Positions 24,353 through 33,743 of a stretch of DNA of 64,000 nucleotides are shown here, piece after piece; position 1 is the stretch's first letter, and each line of letters starts with the position of its first letter. This DNA is from Alternaria dauci (Eukaryota; Ascomycota; Dothideomycetes; Pleosporales; Pleosporaceae). The stretch is taken from positions 930,001 to 994,000 of the forward strand of contig NC_091274.1 of assembly GCF_042100115.1 (NCBI RefSeq). The letters run 5' to 3'. Below the pieces are notes generated by a model. The model saw only the letters and a list, made by a program, of their open reading frames with translations. It made no database searches and was not told where the DNA came from. The translations under genes and the position numbers were made by a program.

Positions 24353-24856
24353 TCAGTCTCCGAGCTCTAGTTCAAGTTTGAGGGCTGTTCGTCCAGGACC
24401 GTAGTAATCAGGACGACATTCAGACTGCTGAAAGCCGCACGACTTGTACAATGCCCTGGCAGGTCCACGACTCTCATCCACCCACAGGAAGATTGTGCTG
24501 CAACCTCCTTTTCCCATTTGACGACGAAGGTGGTAAATCAAGGCCTTCCCGACACCTCTTCCTCTTTCTTGCTCGACCACACAAAGTTTATGCAGCCACG
24601 CTAATCTCTTCATCCGTTGGTAGACGAGATATGCAATCAGTCTATCTGGCTCATCCCCTTTGAAGACCAAGAGCAGTCCAGTGTTCTTTTTCTTGAGTTC
24701 AACGTCGTAGTTGAAATGCTCGATTGCTGGGAAGACTTTTCTCTCGAGTTTGGCCACTTTGTCTGCGATTGTCGGGCGAGTCTTCGGCGGGAGGGTAGAG
24801 AAATCTTGAACTGCAAAACCAGCGGGCATGTGCGCTGGACGGTGTGGATCATTCAT
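24353..24856 (-). CDS. GNAT-family N-acetyltransferase
   Basis: Single exon, 167 residues, ATG at 24856. The acetyl-CoA binding motif is clear: LCVVEQERGRGVGKALIYHL (the V-x-x-x-R-G-x-G-x-G/A pattern) at about residues 93-112. It is followed by the FLWVDESRGPARALYKSCGF strand-helix typical of motif B. Length and layout match stand-alone GNAT enzymes. The acceptor substrate cannot be read from the sequence; residues before motif A (YLVYQRMKRLAWLHKL) loosely recall protein N-terminal or small-molecule acetylases. It is divergent from the RecQ gene. Confidence 0.85.
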   Translation of the reverse strand: MNDPHRPAHMPAGFAVQDFSTLPPKTRPTIADKVAKLERKVFPAIEHFNYDVELKKKNTGLLLVFKGDEPDRLIAYLVYQRMKRLAWLHKLCVVEQERGRGVGKALIYHLRRQMGKGGCSTIFLWVDESRGPARALYKSCGFQQSECRPDYYGPGRTALKLELELGD

Positions 24857-25275
24857 GGTGTCGCCGGTACGAGCACTGCGACCGAGACGGGAGGTTAGGA
24901 TGTGTCAGCGCTGCACCGATTGTATGGGTGCCGCATCCACTTTACATTATAATCCGGTGCTCACGAAATCAGTAGGATCAGTGCTGGCAGAGACGTAAAA
25001 GATCATGAACGATTACAAGATTAGTACCGTAGTGGGGGCCCACGTGCTAGCGCGACTGAACATGTTCGTCTCCACGTGCACCGACGCGTCGCTCCTGCAA
25101 CACATGCACACCTTTTGAAGGTCCCACAACTCTCAACCGGCCAGACGTCTGGACCAATATGACCCGCTTCCTGACAAGACCGCCGCAACAACCACACGGA
25201 CGGTGAAAAGTCCAACTCGAATTCCTCGACCTTTCTGTCCGTCTGCCTTGAACTTTGCACCTCATTTCACGAGTC
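24857..25275. other. divergent promoter region of GNAT and RecQ genes
   Basis: 419 bp between two divergent start codons. No recognised box was identified. Confidence 0.4.
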
Positions 25276-26878
25276 ATGACTGGCAAGAGGAAACGCCCGT
25301 ACTCGAACCTAGACTTTACGTTGAAGAAGGTCTTCAAGAAGGCAAGCTTTCGGTATGTCACTCATCTCATGACTGCCTGCTCGTACTAAGTTCTTTCACG
25401 GACCGTTACAACGCGAGGTCGTCACGGCTACGTTGGAGGGCGAAGATGTCTTCCTTCAGGCAGCAACCTCTTTCGGAAAGAGCTTGTGTTATCAACTGCC
25501 AGCGGTAGTGGACTTTGGAAGTACGCACAAGCAAGAGGATAGATGTTACGGTTACTGATCCTATTAGTTACTATCGTCATATCTCCACTGCTGGCACTGA
25601 TGGTATGTTCTTCACTGTCCCATCGTAGTATGGAGTCTGACTAGCTACCAGAACAACCAAGTTGCTTCTTTGCGCAATGCCAACATCCGTGTTGAGACAA
25701 TCAACAGCACTACACCTTCTGCAGACAAAAAGAGGATCATCTCCGACCTTCAATGTGGCCATCCCATGACCCGCTTACTCTACGTAACACCTGAATTCTG
25801 TCAAGGCGACAACTTCCGCAAGATCCTACGAGTCATCCACGCCCAGGGAGAACTGGCTCGTATCGCTGTCGACGAAGCTCATTGCGTTAGCGAATGGGGA
25901 CATGACTTCCGCCCTTCATTCCAGCAACTGTCATTCTTCAAGACGGAATTTCCCGATGTACCAGTCATATGTCTGACAGCAACGGCAACGGCGCGTGTCA
26001 GGGACGACATCATCACTACGCTCGCCTTGGATCCCAAGAAATTAAAAATGTTCCGCATGAGTACCAGCAGGCCCAACCTCCACTACGAAGTCCGCTTCAA
26101 ATCTGACGAACAAGACCACTATGACGACTTCATCAAGATGCTCAAATCGATCCACGCGCGCCGTGCCGAGAACGCTGAACGCGCCTCTCAACTAGCTTCT
26201 CAGAACCAACGTTCAGACAATGTACCGGGCATCATCTACACCTTATTCCGCAAAGACTGCGAATCTCTCGCCGCTCGTCTCCGCTCAGACGGTATAGGTG
26301 CGAGGCCCTACCACGCAGGTCTCTCGGTTTCAGAACGCGCAGACGCACTTTCAGGCTGGGTAGCCAATAAAGCCGGCTACGACGTCGTCGTCGCCACAAC
26401 AGCGTTTGGCATGGGCATCGACAAAGAAAACGTGCGTTTTGTTGTCCACTGGCAAATCCCCAAGTCATTCGAAGGCTTTTACCAAGAAGCCGGTCGTGCA
26501 GGACGAGACGGCAAAGCATCGATTTGCATCTTGTATTACGGCCGTGAAGACCGTGATCGCGCTGCGCATTCGCTGTCGAGGGATATTGCGAGACAGCCTA
26601 AGCAAGGGACGGGGTTACAGGCTCAGCAGCAGCAGATGATGCATCGTGCGAAGAGCTTGCAGGCACTGGTTGGCTACTGCGAAGCGACGGACAAGTGTCG
26701 GCATAAGCTTATTGCTGCGTACTTTGCCGACGAGGAGACGCCTGAGTGTGACTTTGCGTGTGATTGGTGCAAGGACGCGGAGGCGTTGGTAAGGCGGAAG
26801 GAAGGTGGGTTGGCAAGTGAGGAGTGGTGTAGTACACAGAGGGAAGCGGGGAGATATGATGTTGACGAGTATGATTGA
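25276..26878 (+). CDS. RecQ-family DNA helicase (short form)
   Basis: Four exons are inferred (25276-25352, 25402-25520, 25568-25602, 25652-26878), giving 485 residues. Helicase motifs in order: FRPLQREVV (motif 0), AATSFGKSLCYQLPA (Walker A, departing from the usual PTGGGKS), VISPLLALM, AVDEAHCVSEWGHDFR (DEAH), CLTATAT, GIIYTLFRKD, ARPYHAGL, VVVATTAFGMGIDKENVRFVVHW and YQEAGRAGRDG. A zinc-binding segment with four cysteines (YCEATDKCRH, CDFACDWC) follows. There is no HRDC domain, so it resembles the smaller fungal RecQ rather than the Sgs1/BLM type. A 3'-5' helicase in DNA repair is expected. The first intron has a good donor and a 49-nt length, but its 3' end reads CACGG instead of an AG. 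Either a non-canonical site is used or the gene is damaged. Confidence 0.85.
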
Positions 26879-27151
26879 CGTGTGCTATCACAACAATGTT
26901 GGGAGAATGCTAGTGGGAGTTCGGGTTAGCATGAGCAGGCGCAAGGATACATCTTCTGATCTACATCTGTGGTTTACGTATCTCATCGTTCATTGGTCGT
27001 TATGTCATCTACAGTCTGGCTTTCAGTCGCCGACACATGCATCAACGGCACCCCATATATCCTCTTCTGGGGTATTTACCACTGGTACCTCAACGCCACG
27101 CCTTGAACTCTCATACCCAACATCGTCTGGCACCGTAACAGCTGCCGTAAT

Positions 27152-28093
27152 CTATCCGACGATCAAAGCCGCGCTTGGCACCAGACCCGCTTCCTTGAGA
27201 GTCATGCCAAAGTCACTGCGATCGTACGTCTTCTTGGGAAAGTTGGTGGTGAAGGTCGAGACGCTGGTGCCATCCTGCTCCAACGCATGTGCCACCTCGA
27301 AGAGCGTAGTCTCGACAGGAAAGTTCTTCATGACCCTTCCACCAGGTGTTTGCAGGGCCAAGCGTGCCTCCGTGTATGCGCTCGCAGGCTTGCTGGTAGT
27401 GGGACCCGAGGATGTAGCGAGGGGAGCTTGTGCAGGAGCGGCAGGAGGAGCCTGACCGGCGCGCTTCGCCTTCTCGATCTCAGCTTTGCGCTTTCGCTCC
27501 TGCTTGTCTGCTTCCAGCTTGGCCAGAACCCGTTTCCTTGCATCCTCGTCTGCCTTCTTCTCTGCGCGCTTGGCAGCAGCTTCCTTCAAGCGCTCCTTCT
27601 TCTGCAACTCTTCCCGGAGGTCTTGTGACTCCTTTGTAGCCTTCATGCGGATCTGCTCGTTTCGCTTGTGGTCCTCCTTTTCCTGCTCCGACTGCTTCGC
27701 GCGCTTGGCCGCCAGCTTCTCGCGCAGCTCCTGTAGCCGTTGCGCCTTCTGTTCCTCTGTGAGAGGGGCAATCTCCTCGGTGGACTCGGAGAACTGCTCG
27801 TGACCCGTCTTCTCGCCGTGGAACTGGGCTTGGTTTACCGAGCGGAACTTCTTGCCGCACTCATCGCAAACGAGCGACTTGGCTTCCTCGCCAGGCTGCA
27901 GCGCGGGTGGTTCTTCCGAGGCATTGGCGGCGGCGGCGGCTTGCTCTTGCTTGATGTCATCGATGGACTTGTCTTGGTTGGTTTCGAGCCAGTCGATGGC
28001 AGGCTGGAGGCCGCCAGTAGCCTTGACGGCGAGCTCTGCGCGTTCGCGTGGGAAGCCCATGTCGATGAGGCTATCTAGATCTGAAGATGCCAT
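27152..28093 (-). CDS. UBA-UBX domain protein with C2H2 finger (UBXN1/SAKS1-like)
   Basis: Single exon, 313 residues. The ATG at 28093 precedes the domain start directly; the frame upstream offers only a TTG. A UBA domain at residues 1-45 contains the MGFP loop (LIDMGFPRERAELAVKATGG). A C2H2 finger follows at about residues 78-101 (CDECGKKF...H...H), then a long charged coiled coil (about 110-235) and a C-terminal UBX-type beta-grasp ending LKEAGLVPSAALIVG. UBA binds ubiquitin and UBX usually binds Cdc48/p97, so it should link ubiquitinated proteins to Cdc48. It is convergent with RecQ (273 bp apart). Confidence 0.88.
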   Translation of the reverse strand: MASSDLDSLIDMGFPRERAELAVKATGGLQPAIDWLETNQDKSIDDIKQEQAAAAANASEEPPALQPGEEAKSLVCDECGKKFRSVNQAQFHGEKTGHEQFSESTEEIAPLTEEQKAQRLQELREKLAAKRAKQSEQEKEDHKRNEQIRMKATKESQDLREELQKKERLKEAAAKRAEKKADEDARKRVLAKLEADKQERKRKAEIEKAKRAGQAPPAAPAQAPLATSSGPTTSKPASAYTEARLALQTPGGRVMKNFPVETTLFEVAHALEQDGTSVSTFTTNFPKKTYDRSDFGMTLKEAGLVPSAALIVG

Positions 28094-28749
28094 GTTGAAC
28101 GTGGCGGAGGACGACGAGAGAAGTTGTGAGGAGGTTGGGATTGTTTGGTGGAGCCTCGGTTTGGGTGCTTGATTCAGCAAAGTTGTAGTTTAGTAGCAAG
28201 TCGGCGTGAGAAGTGATAGTCGTGGAGGAGGCTTCCGCTTTATGTGGGATGTGGGTGTAAGTCGGCGGTAGCGGTGGAACCTTGGAGAAGATGAGCCGTA
28301 GATCAGACGCGCCTCACCCTTGGAATGAAATGTTACTCTGGTACAAGGGAAACTAAAGGTTGAATGTCTCTTCACCTAGGGATTGTATTGTCTCTAGAAA
28401 GTGAGCGACGCTTGTGGGCAGTGGTTGTTTGCACAGGTGGACACTAGAGGCGCCTCGGAATTCCAGAATCAAGAGGCGTCGCGGGACGTCATAGCTACTT
28501 GTCCTCACCCATCCGCCCTTCCTCCCTACCACCTGCAACCACCCAGTTTCCAGACCCGCCTCGATATCCGCCGCTTGCGCACTCTGTCCCTGGGGGATTT
28601 TAGCTTTTAGATTCACTCCACGCATCCGCCCTCCTCCCCTTTCCTAGACGCCCGAGGTCGATCGCGACTCTACCCCGTACCGCGGATCTGATTACCAACC
28701 TAGGAAGACACAATCACCACCGCATACCTACAGCTCACGCGCGCCCACC
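28094..28749. other. divergent promoter region of UBX and VAP genes
   Basis: 656 bp with both promoters; CT-rich near 28500-28680. Nothing else seen. Confidence 0.4.
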
Positions 28750-29914
28750 ATGTCCGTCGAGCTCGACCCCGTAGAGCTTGGTTTCAAGCGTACGCTTTGT
28801 CTATAGCATTGGGGCCATAGGTATACTAACCCGGCTAGGACCCTTCCAGCACGAGGTGTCGCAGACCCTCCGCTTGAAGAACCCGCACTCTGACCCGATT
28901 GCCTTCAAGGTAAGCAGGCCTCTCTATCAATTCTTGAATCAAACTACAATATCTGGGCGCGCAGCTGACACATGCAAGGTGAAAACCACGGCTCCCAAGC
29001 AGTACGGCGCCCGCGAGACCTGTCCCCACAACGACTAATAACGGGTGCTTTAGATACTGCGTGAGACCGAACAGCGGACGCATCGAGCCGGGCAAAGATG
29101 TCGAAGTTCAGAGTATGCATACCCTCCATGCGCGCATCCCTTGGAAGACTGCAGCAAACTAACGCATGTGCCCAGTTCTCCTCCAAGCCATGAAGGAGGA
29201 CCCACCGCCAGATGCGAAGTGCCGCGACAAGTTCCTTGTGCAATCTGTACTCGTCACCGCCGACAAGGAGTTTACCAACGTTGGGTCTCTGGTATGTTCT
29301 GGACCAACAGCCACAGGTCGATGCATGCTAACAACTGCTTGCAGTGGTCGCACATTGAGCAGACCGCCAAGTCTTCCATCCAGGAGAAGAAGATCAGGGT
29401 CCTCTTCCTCGCTCCCGACGATGCCTCCTCGAACGCAACACCCGCAAGAACCAACGGTGTCAGCCGCGATTCGATGCTCTCTTCTCCGTCACCCGAGGCC
29501 GTGACTCCCCAGCGTGGCGTACCAGACGCTTCGGGGCCTGTTTCTGTTCCCCAGGACCGCCCATCAGACAGCAAGAACTTGGGAGAGATCAGAAACGAGA
29601 CATACAACCCAGCGACAGGCGGCAACATGCAGTCGAGCTTCAGCTCTGCCGCTGGAACCGTCTCTAATGCTCTGCCGTCTTCGAGCGATATCGAGGCCCA
29701 GCTTGCTGAGGCCAAGGCGCAGATTGCGCGTTTGACACAGCAAGTTAGCGAGGCGACCGGTCTCCGCCAGCGAAAGACAGGATCCGCCCAGGACTCGAAG
29801 CAAGAAACATCGTCCTCCCTAAGCACACAGCAAGCCCCTGCGGGTGGCGTGCCTGTCCAGATCACAGCCCTTCTGTGCCTCCTCAGCTTCCTGATTGCTT
29901 ACTTCCTCTTTTAA
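28750..29914 (+). CDS. SCS2: VAP/Scs2 ER contact-site protein
   Basis: Six exons (28750-28789, 28839-28909, 28979-29001, 29054-29112, 29176-29291, 29345-29914) encode 292 residues. The MSP domain fills residues 1-125 and includes the VAP consensus KVKTTAPKQYCVRPN, which binds FFAT motifs. A Ser/Pro-rich linker follows, then a coiled coil (AQLAEAKAQIARLTQQVSEA) and a C-terminal hydrophobic tail anchor (ITALLCLLSFLIAYFLF). It should sit in the ER membrane and tether it to plasma membrane and other organelles by recruiting lipid-transfer proteins. Exon 3 is only 23 nt and ends inside the Gln codon of APKQ. Five introns crowd into the MSP-coding part, and the linker and anchor lie in one exon. 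Confidence 0.93.
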
Positions 29915-30420
29915 AAGTTTTCGCAAACCACCTTCTACATGGATACCAGTAAAATCACCGTGCGCCGTTCGCGACCCTGGATCTACAAAGTGCAGAGAGA
30001 GTGGGCGAGTCGGACGACATCTTTCTACACGCGAAGACGAAGAAATAGGGCGGTAGTATGGCGCTGGACGAAAGGATGGGTAACTGCATTTCTTTCCCGT
30101 TTGGGTATTTCTTGCTTGAACATAGGTCTGTTGTTGGTTACGCATACGGAGTAGCAGTTGCTTGGGAGGCATTAACACATTGGTGTGGAAAGTATCCATG
30201 TATCAACAGCTACATAATTCGGAGCTGCAGTGTCTTGAAATTGTTTAACACAGATAATGTCTACGTATATTCTACCTTGCACTTTGACCGTGTCGCGTGG
30301 TGATTGTCTGGTTGCGGCGATGTTCGCAGGTGCACTGGCCAATAGGAAGACGCGACTCCTCCATGGCAGTTGTGGGGTTGCGTTTGAGCATGCGCAAAAC
30401 GAGTGTGAACAAACTTGTGG
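29915..30420. other. 3' flank of VAP gene
   Basis: About 500 bp between the VAP stop and the MITE. Presumed 3' UTR and spacer; no gene recognised. Confidence 0.4.
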
Positions 30421-30430
30421 AGTCACGGAC

Positions 30431-30473
30431 AGGATGTATGTCACCCGGCCATAGAAAAAATGGGGTCGGCCAT
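30431..30473 (+). repeat. left terminal inverted repeat of MITE
   Basis: Begins AGG and continues through ATGTCACCCGGCC, an A6 run and TGGGGTCGGCCAT. It pairs with the right end at 30781-30824, with differences only in bases 4, 5, 7 and about 20 of the repeat. Confidence 0.85.
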
Positions 30474-30780
30474 AACCTAGCTATATTAGGTAGTTTTAAT
30501 CTTAAAAAAGGTCTGTGTATATGCTAGTATAACCTAGTATAGATTATGTAATAGGCTAAACATATTTCTAACGTGTTCTAAACATGTTCTTAATTTTAAG
30601 TTCTTTTTTTCTAAATATCTCTATCTTAAATACAGATTTTTTATATTTTAAGATAGAGAATACTAGTTTTATCTTTTATATCTTTATTCTTATAAAATAT
30701 AATAGATATATATAAGAATAAAGATAAATATATCTAAACATGTTTAGAATATGTTAGGCGCTAGTCCTAATAAATTTAGC

Positions 30781-30824
30781 ATGGCCGACCCCATTTTTTC
30801 TATAGCCGGGTGACATGCTGCCTC
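30781..30824 (-). repeat. right terminal inverted repeat of MITE
   Basis: Reverse complement of the left repeat, starting ATGGCCGACCCC and ending GACATGCTGCCTC before the direct repeat. Confidence 0.85.
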
Positions 30825-30969
30825 AGTCACGGACTGCCCATGGTTCCCAACGTCATATCCTTACAAGTACAAGATAGTGGATACTGCCAATCCCGCGGTC
30901 AGAACACGCTCCGGATTGGCAGTGAAAAGGTGGGGCCAGCTGGCCTGCGGCGACTTCGGGCGGGCGATA

Positions 30970-30975
30970 TGACTC
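30970..30975 (+). promoter_or_regulatory. possible Gcn4/Cpc1-type site (TGACTC)
   Basis: TGACTC lies about 100 bp before the asparagine synthetase ATG. It matches six of seven bases of the general-amino-acid-control element TGA(C/G)TCA. A hexamer like this occurs often by chance, so this is only a candidate. Confidence 0.25.
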
Positions 30976-31072
30976 TATAACAATTTCTGGCCACGATAAA
31001 GGCTGTCCCTGATCTCCCCCCTTCGCTCTGACATTGCCCCCCCTCCCCTTCCAAACCCCTTCAGCAGTAAAG

Positions 31073-33308
31073 ATGTGTGGTATCTTCGCCTGCTACAGGT
31101 ATGCTACACCCGTTGCGCGCCCGCAATTGCCCCTCCAGACGTTGCATTGCCTCGTTACCAGATGTTTGCGACCATGTTGATACATGACTTACTTCTCCAC
31201 AGGCACCCCGATGTGCAAAAGTTCAAGCCGACTGCCCTGAAAATGGGCAAGGCGTAAGTCTCCCTCCCATGACCTGAAGGGGTTTCTGATTGACTAATCG
31301 CGCGCAGCGTCCGGTGTGTAAATCCGCCGAAACCTCGAGCTAGCCAATTCACCGCAAGGACTTCCATGCTGACTGACTGATAAGCCACCGAGGTCCAGAT
31401 TGGTGTAAGCATCATCATTTCAACTCTTTGTGCGATCAAGTACATAAATACTGACACTTTGCAGCTGGTAATTGGGTTGCGAACGACACCAGTGAGTGAC
31501 TGTAAGAGCCTCTAGGCATATACAGTACTAAACACAAACAGTTCTGGTTCACGAGCGCTTGAGCATTGTCGGCGTCGGTAAGAGGTCACACGGCAGTCAT
31601 TGCTTTTGACAGAGGCTTACGTGGATTAGACTCTGGCGCTCAGCCGCTCGTCAACGATGAGGAAACCGTGTCTCTGGCTGTCAACGGCGAGATCTACAAC
31701 CACCGAATTCTCCGCAAGTCCCTCAAGAACCCATACAACTTCAAGACACACTCAGATTGCGAGGTTATTATTCCTCTGGTAAGATCTGGCACATGTTTGA
31801 CAATGGACAGAGGCTGATTGGCAGTAGTATCTTGAACATGACATCGATGCTCCCCGAAAACTCGACGGCATGTTCTCATGGGTCCTGCACGACAAGGCTC
31901 AAGATCGTGTGATCGCAGCACGCGACCCCATTGGCATCACTACCTTCTATATGGGCCGATCGAGCACTACACCAGGCGCCGTGTTCTTCGCTTCTGAGCT
32001 GAAGTGCTTACATCCCGTCTGCGACAACATCATCTCCTTCCCTCCCGGTCATGTTTACGACTCCAAGACCGACTCGCTCACGCGATACTACGACCCCAAG
32101 TGGCTTGTCGAGCCAGAGAACATTCCTACAAAACCTGTAGACTACAAGGAGTTGAGGCAATCATTGGAGCGATCAGTGCGGAAACGCATGATGGCGGAAG
32201 TTCCCTTTGGTGTACTTCTCTCTGGCGGTCTCGACTCAAGTTTGGTGGCTTCGATCGCGCAGCGGGAAACTTTGCGGTTGAACGAGGCGACGAGAAAGAA
32301 GACTGCTGCGTCTACTGGCAACGCCAGTGAACAGCAGAACCAACTAGTTGGCATCGATGACTCCAACGAGCTTCAGACAGATCTGCTTCTAGGACAGCTC
32401 AACTCCTTCTCTATCGGACTGCCCAACTCTCCTGACGGCATCGCTGCGCAGGAAGTGGCCGACTTCCTGGGAACCAAGCACCACACATTTACCTTCACTA
32501 TCGAAGACGGACTCAACGCGCTTACAGATGTCATCTTCCACCTTGAGACTTTTGACGTAACAACCATCCGCGCCTCAACACCCATGTTCCTTCTCAGCAG
32601 AAAGATCAAGGCTATGGGAGTCAAGATGGTTCTTTCAGGAGAAGGCAGCGATGAGATATTTGGTGGGTACCTCTACTTCCACAACGCACCTGACAAGGCT
32701 GCTTTCCACCAAGAATGTATCCGCCGCGTCAAGAACCTTCATCTTGCAGACTGCCTTCGCGCCAACAAGTCCACATCTGCCTGGGGTGTTGAGGCGCGTG
32801 TGCCTTTCCTGGACAAGGACTTCCTCAACACAGCCATGAACATCGATCCCCAGGAAAAGATGATCGATCGCGAGGCCGGCCGTATTGAAAAGTACATCCT
32901 GCGCAAAGCTTTCGACACTTCCGACGAGCCAGAGACGCAGCCCTACCTTCCAGAGAAGATTCTCTGGAGACAGAAGGAGCAGTTCTCTGACGGTGTAGGC
33001 TACGGGTGGATTGATGCGCTCAAGGACAACGCCGAGCTACACGTCACCGACGAGATGATGAAGAACCCAAAGAAGGAATGGGGTAACGATATCCCGGACA
33101 CCAAGGAGGCATACTGGTACAGGTGCATGTTTGACGAGCACTTCCCCAGCTACTGTGCCGATACTGTTATGCGATGGACACCTACCTGGAGCAACCAGAC
33201 GGACCCTTCTGGACGGTAAGTTTCCCTCTTCAGGTTTGGCTAGATACAAGACTAACATGCCACAGTGCCATTGGTGTTCACGAGCAAAAGTACAGCCATG
33301 CTAAGTAG
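31073..33308 (+). CDS. ASN1: asparagine synthetase (glutamine-hydrolysing)
   Basis: Nine exons (31073-31098, 31203-31253, 31308-31313, 31385-31404, 31465-31491, 31542-31577, 31630-31778, 31828-33215, 33266-33308) encode 581 residues, the usual fungal length. The protein starts MCGIF; Cys2 is the glutaminase nucleophile. The class-II amidotransferase domain includes [19 protein letters not shown] and VNGEIYNH. The synthetase domain has the ATP pyrophosphatase loop [13 protein letters not shown] near residue 240 and [11 protein letters not shown]. It makes asparagine from aspartate, glutamine and ATP in the cytosol. Exon 3 is only 6 nt (CGTCCG, Val-Arg) and is needed to complete RHRGPD. All eight introns are GT-AG, seven of them in the first quarter of the gene. 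A MITE lies in the upstream region. Confidence 0.93.
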
Positions 33309-33743
33309 ACGCTTCTTTCAGCATTATGGGACGGGGCTTATACGATAGAAGCTATGGATCTCATTTCGTGTCTCTTCTGGCGCTTATAGACTGCTTGGGG
33401 GCGAGATATACCCCATGAGGAGTCTGTCAAGGTTCTGTCTTCAGCACATCAATGTATCATTTTGCATGAAATTTGTTGTGCACAACATCGTGACGACTAA
33501 TCATCGTACGCAATTCATCCTTTGAAATGATGAATAGACTCTAACTTCATGGTACAACATTATCCCATCGATGGTGCCCAAGCACGCACACACATCTCTT
33601 TTTTTCCTACTGGGTATCCAAGACTGGTGATACAAGTACGTAAACAAACAAACTTTTTTGTAAATCATACCGTCATCCAGCGGTAGATACAAGAACGCCA
33701 GACGTAAGACACGAGCGATCGCCTATGAACGCAGCAGAAGACA
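33309..33743. other. convergent intergenic region
   Basis: 435 bp between the stops of ASN1 and the PQ-loop gene. It contains T-rich runs near 33598 and 33652; presumed 3' UTRs. Confidence 0.4.

Larger units (their letters stand above)
30421..30834. mobile_element. MITE with Mutator-like hallmarks
   Basis: The 10-bp word AGTCACGGAC occurs at 30421-30430 and again, in the same orientation, at 30825-30834. Between them lies a 394-bp segment whose ends are inverted copies of each other over about 43 bp (30431-30473 against 30781-30824). They share the core ATGTCACCCGGC and then ATAGAAAAAATGGGGTCGG with only a few mismatches. The interior is very AT-rich, has no open frame and contains long palindromes. 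Long terminal inverted repeats plus a 9-11-bp target duplication are hallmarks of Mutator-superfamily elements, so this is read as a non-autonomous, MITE-like copy. It sits 238 bp before the asparagine synthetase ATG. The near-perfect ends suggest fairly recent movement. Confidence 0.85.

Noticed and set aside
26805..27455. 216-codon plus-strand frame between RecQ and the UBX gene
   Set aside because: Overlaps the RecQ 3' end and lies antisense to the UBX domain; no domain of its own.
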